From: Candidatus Dadabacteria bacterium | GTDB lineage: Bacteria; Bdellovibrionota_C; UBA2361; J135 | DNA: 7,384 nt | Assembly (NCBI GenBank): GCA_003694225.1 | Contig: RFKT01000142.1 | Coordinates: 1 to 7,384, forward strand | Direction of reading: 5' to 3' | Part shown: in pieces, positions 6,765 to 7,384 of the stretch | How positions within the stretch are numbered: the stretch's first letter is position 1 | Layout: the number at the start of each line of letters is the position of its first letter | Translations under genes and position numbers: made by a program | Notes under the pieces: model-generated | What the model saw: the letters and a program-made list of their open reading frames with translations, nothing else | The model's database searches: none | What the model was told of the DNA's origin: nothing

Positions 6765-7384
6765 TTATAAGGCAGTTAAAGCAGAAAAGAGTGTGTCATA
6801 TGCCCTTTTATTGAGATCTGTTTCCGTCACAACCTCAAATATCAGCGGCGGGGAACTGTGAGAGAAACGCTCAAGGCCTTCCAAAAACTCCTCTCTATTG
6901 GCTGCAGAGATATACGGGGTACGGTTTTGTTCAGCGATCCTTTCAAAGGTTAAGTTGTGACTCAGCTCAAAATAGGTAGAGAAAATCTTTTCCTTATCTG
7001 TCTTTTCTATAAAGCTAAAGATTCCGCCGCCTCGATTGTTAAATATTACGGTCTTTAGTTTTTTAAAGGAAGCAGATAGAAAAGCTGCGCTTAACTCATA
7101 GAGAAATCCCAAGTCGCCGATAACAGCTGTGACAGGAGAGTCCGAGACTGATGCAAAACCCATGGCAGAGCTTAACGCCCCATCAATGCCGCTTACACCT
7201 CTATTAGAGAATGCCCGAAGGGGCTTAAAAGCAAGAAGATTGAGGTAGCGAACGGGAAGGCTATTTCCCATATACAAGGTTGTATCTGGGGGGATTAGCT
7301 CAAAGAGCCTATAGTACGCTTCAAGCTCTGTAAAGGGAGTATCATCCACTATGCGCCTTACAGTTTCTTTTGTCTTTGAAAATA
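6765..7384 (-). CDS. menD: MenD (SEPHCHC synthase), C-terminal part, 5' partial
   Basis: MenD is the thiamine-diphosphate enzyme that adds 2-oxoglutarate, after decarboxylation, to isochorismate, giving SEPHCHC in the second step of menaquinone synthesis. Only the last 205 residues are inside the window. The frame stays open through the right edge, and a GTG at 7349 is an internal valine codon. The fragment covers the end of the central domain and the ThDP pyrophosphate-binding domain. GNSLPVR (about 39-45) holds the Ser and Arg that contact substrate in E. coli MenD. FSNRGVSGIDG (58-68) supplies another substrate arginine. GDLGFLYE (89-96) begins the Mg-ThDP motif, and NNRGGGIFSFI (115-125) closes it. 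The TAA is at 6765-6767. A full-length MenD is about 550 residues, so roughly the first 350 lie upstream. It belongs with menB, menA and menE but is separated from menB by the secreted-protein gene. Confidence 0.95.
   Translation of the reverse strand, partial: FSKTKETVRRIVDDTPFTELEAYYRLFELIPPDTTLYMGNSLPVRYLNLLAFKPLRAFSNRGVSGIDGALSSAMGFASVSDSPVTAVIGDLGFLYELSAAFLSASFKKLKTVIFNNRGGGIFSFIEKTDKEKIFSTYFELSHNLTFERIAEQNRTPYISAANREEFLEGLERFSHSSPPLIFEVVTETDLNKRAYDTLFSALTAL

Overview
The window is bacterial DNA, compactly organised, with Shine-Dalgarno-type ribosome sites and intrinsic terminators. It holds six protein genes. The first (1-942) is on the + strand; the other five are on the - strand. The organism respires with menaquinone and has an NADP-dependent isocitrate dehydrogenase of the homodimeric, eukaryote-like type. 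One gene product carries a clear Sec signal peptide. Nothing in the sequence fixes the phylum. The compact MenE (about 360 residues) and the gene order menD ... menB-menA-menE resemble menaquinone clusters of Bacteroidota and several poorly cultivated lineages, but that is only a hint.

Layout from left to right. Positions 1-942 are the 3' part of a + strand gene for a protein made of repeated carboxypeptidase-regulatory-like beta-sandwich modules; its start lies outside the window. A perfect 14-bp inverted repeat (946-983) sits between it and the convergent icd gene (1107-2336, -). Further right, and reading leftwards, come menE (2483-3565), menA (3609-4580) and menB (4588-5409). A gene for an unrecognised secreted protein with a coiled coil and a strongly basic C-terminal segment (5595-6521) follows, and then the C-terminal part of menD (6765-7384, cut by the window edge).

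The men genes act together on the menaquinone pathway. MenD adds 2-oxoglutarate to isochorismate, MenE activates o-succinylbenzoate to its CoA thioester, MenB closes the naphthoate ring, and MenA prenylates DHNA at the membrane. menF, menH and menC are not in the window; some may lie upstream of menD. icd follows menE on the same strand after 146 bp, has its own good ribosome site and a possible promoter, and supplies 2-oxoglutarate, which is also the MenD co-substrate.

The most unusual item is the secreted-protein gene lying between menD and menB. It has its own strong ribosome site and a strong terminator, and a candidate promoter for menB lies downstream of that terminator. The men cluster therefore looks split into at least two transcription units around an unrelated exported protein. 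The second oddity is the roughly 10-point higher GC content of the leftmost gene. I found no CRISPR array, tRNA, rRNA, transposase or recognisable defence system.
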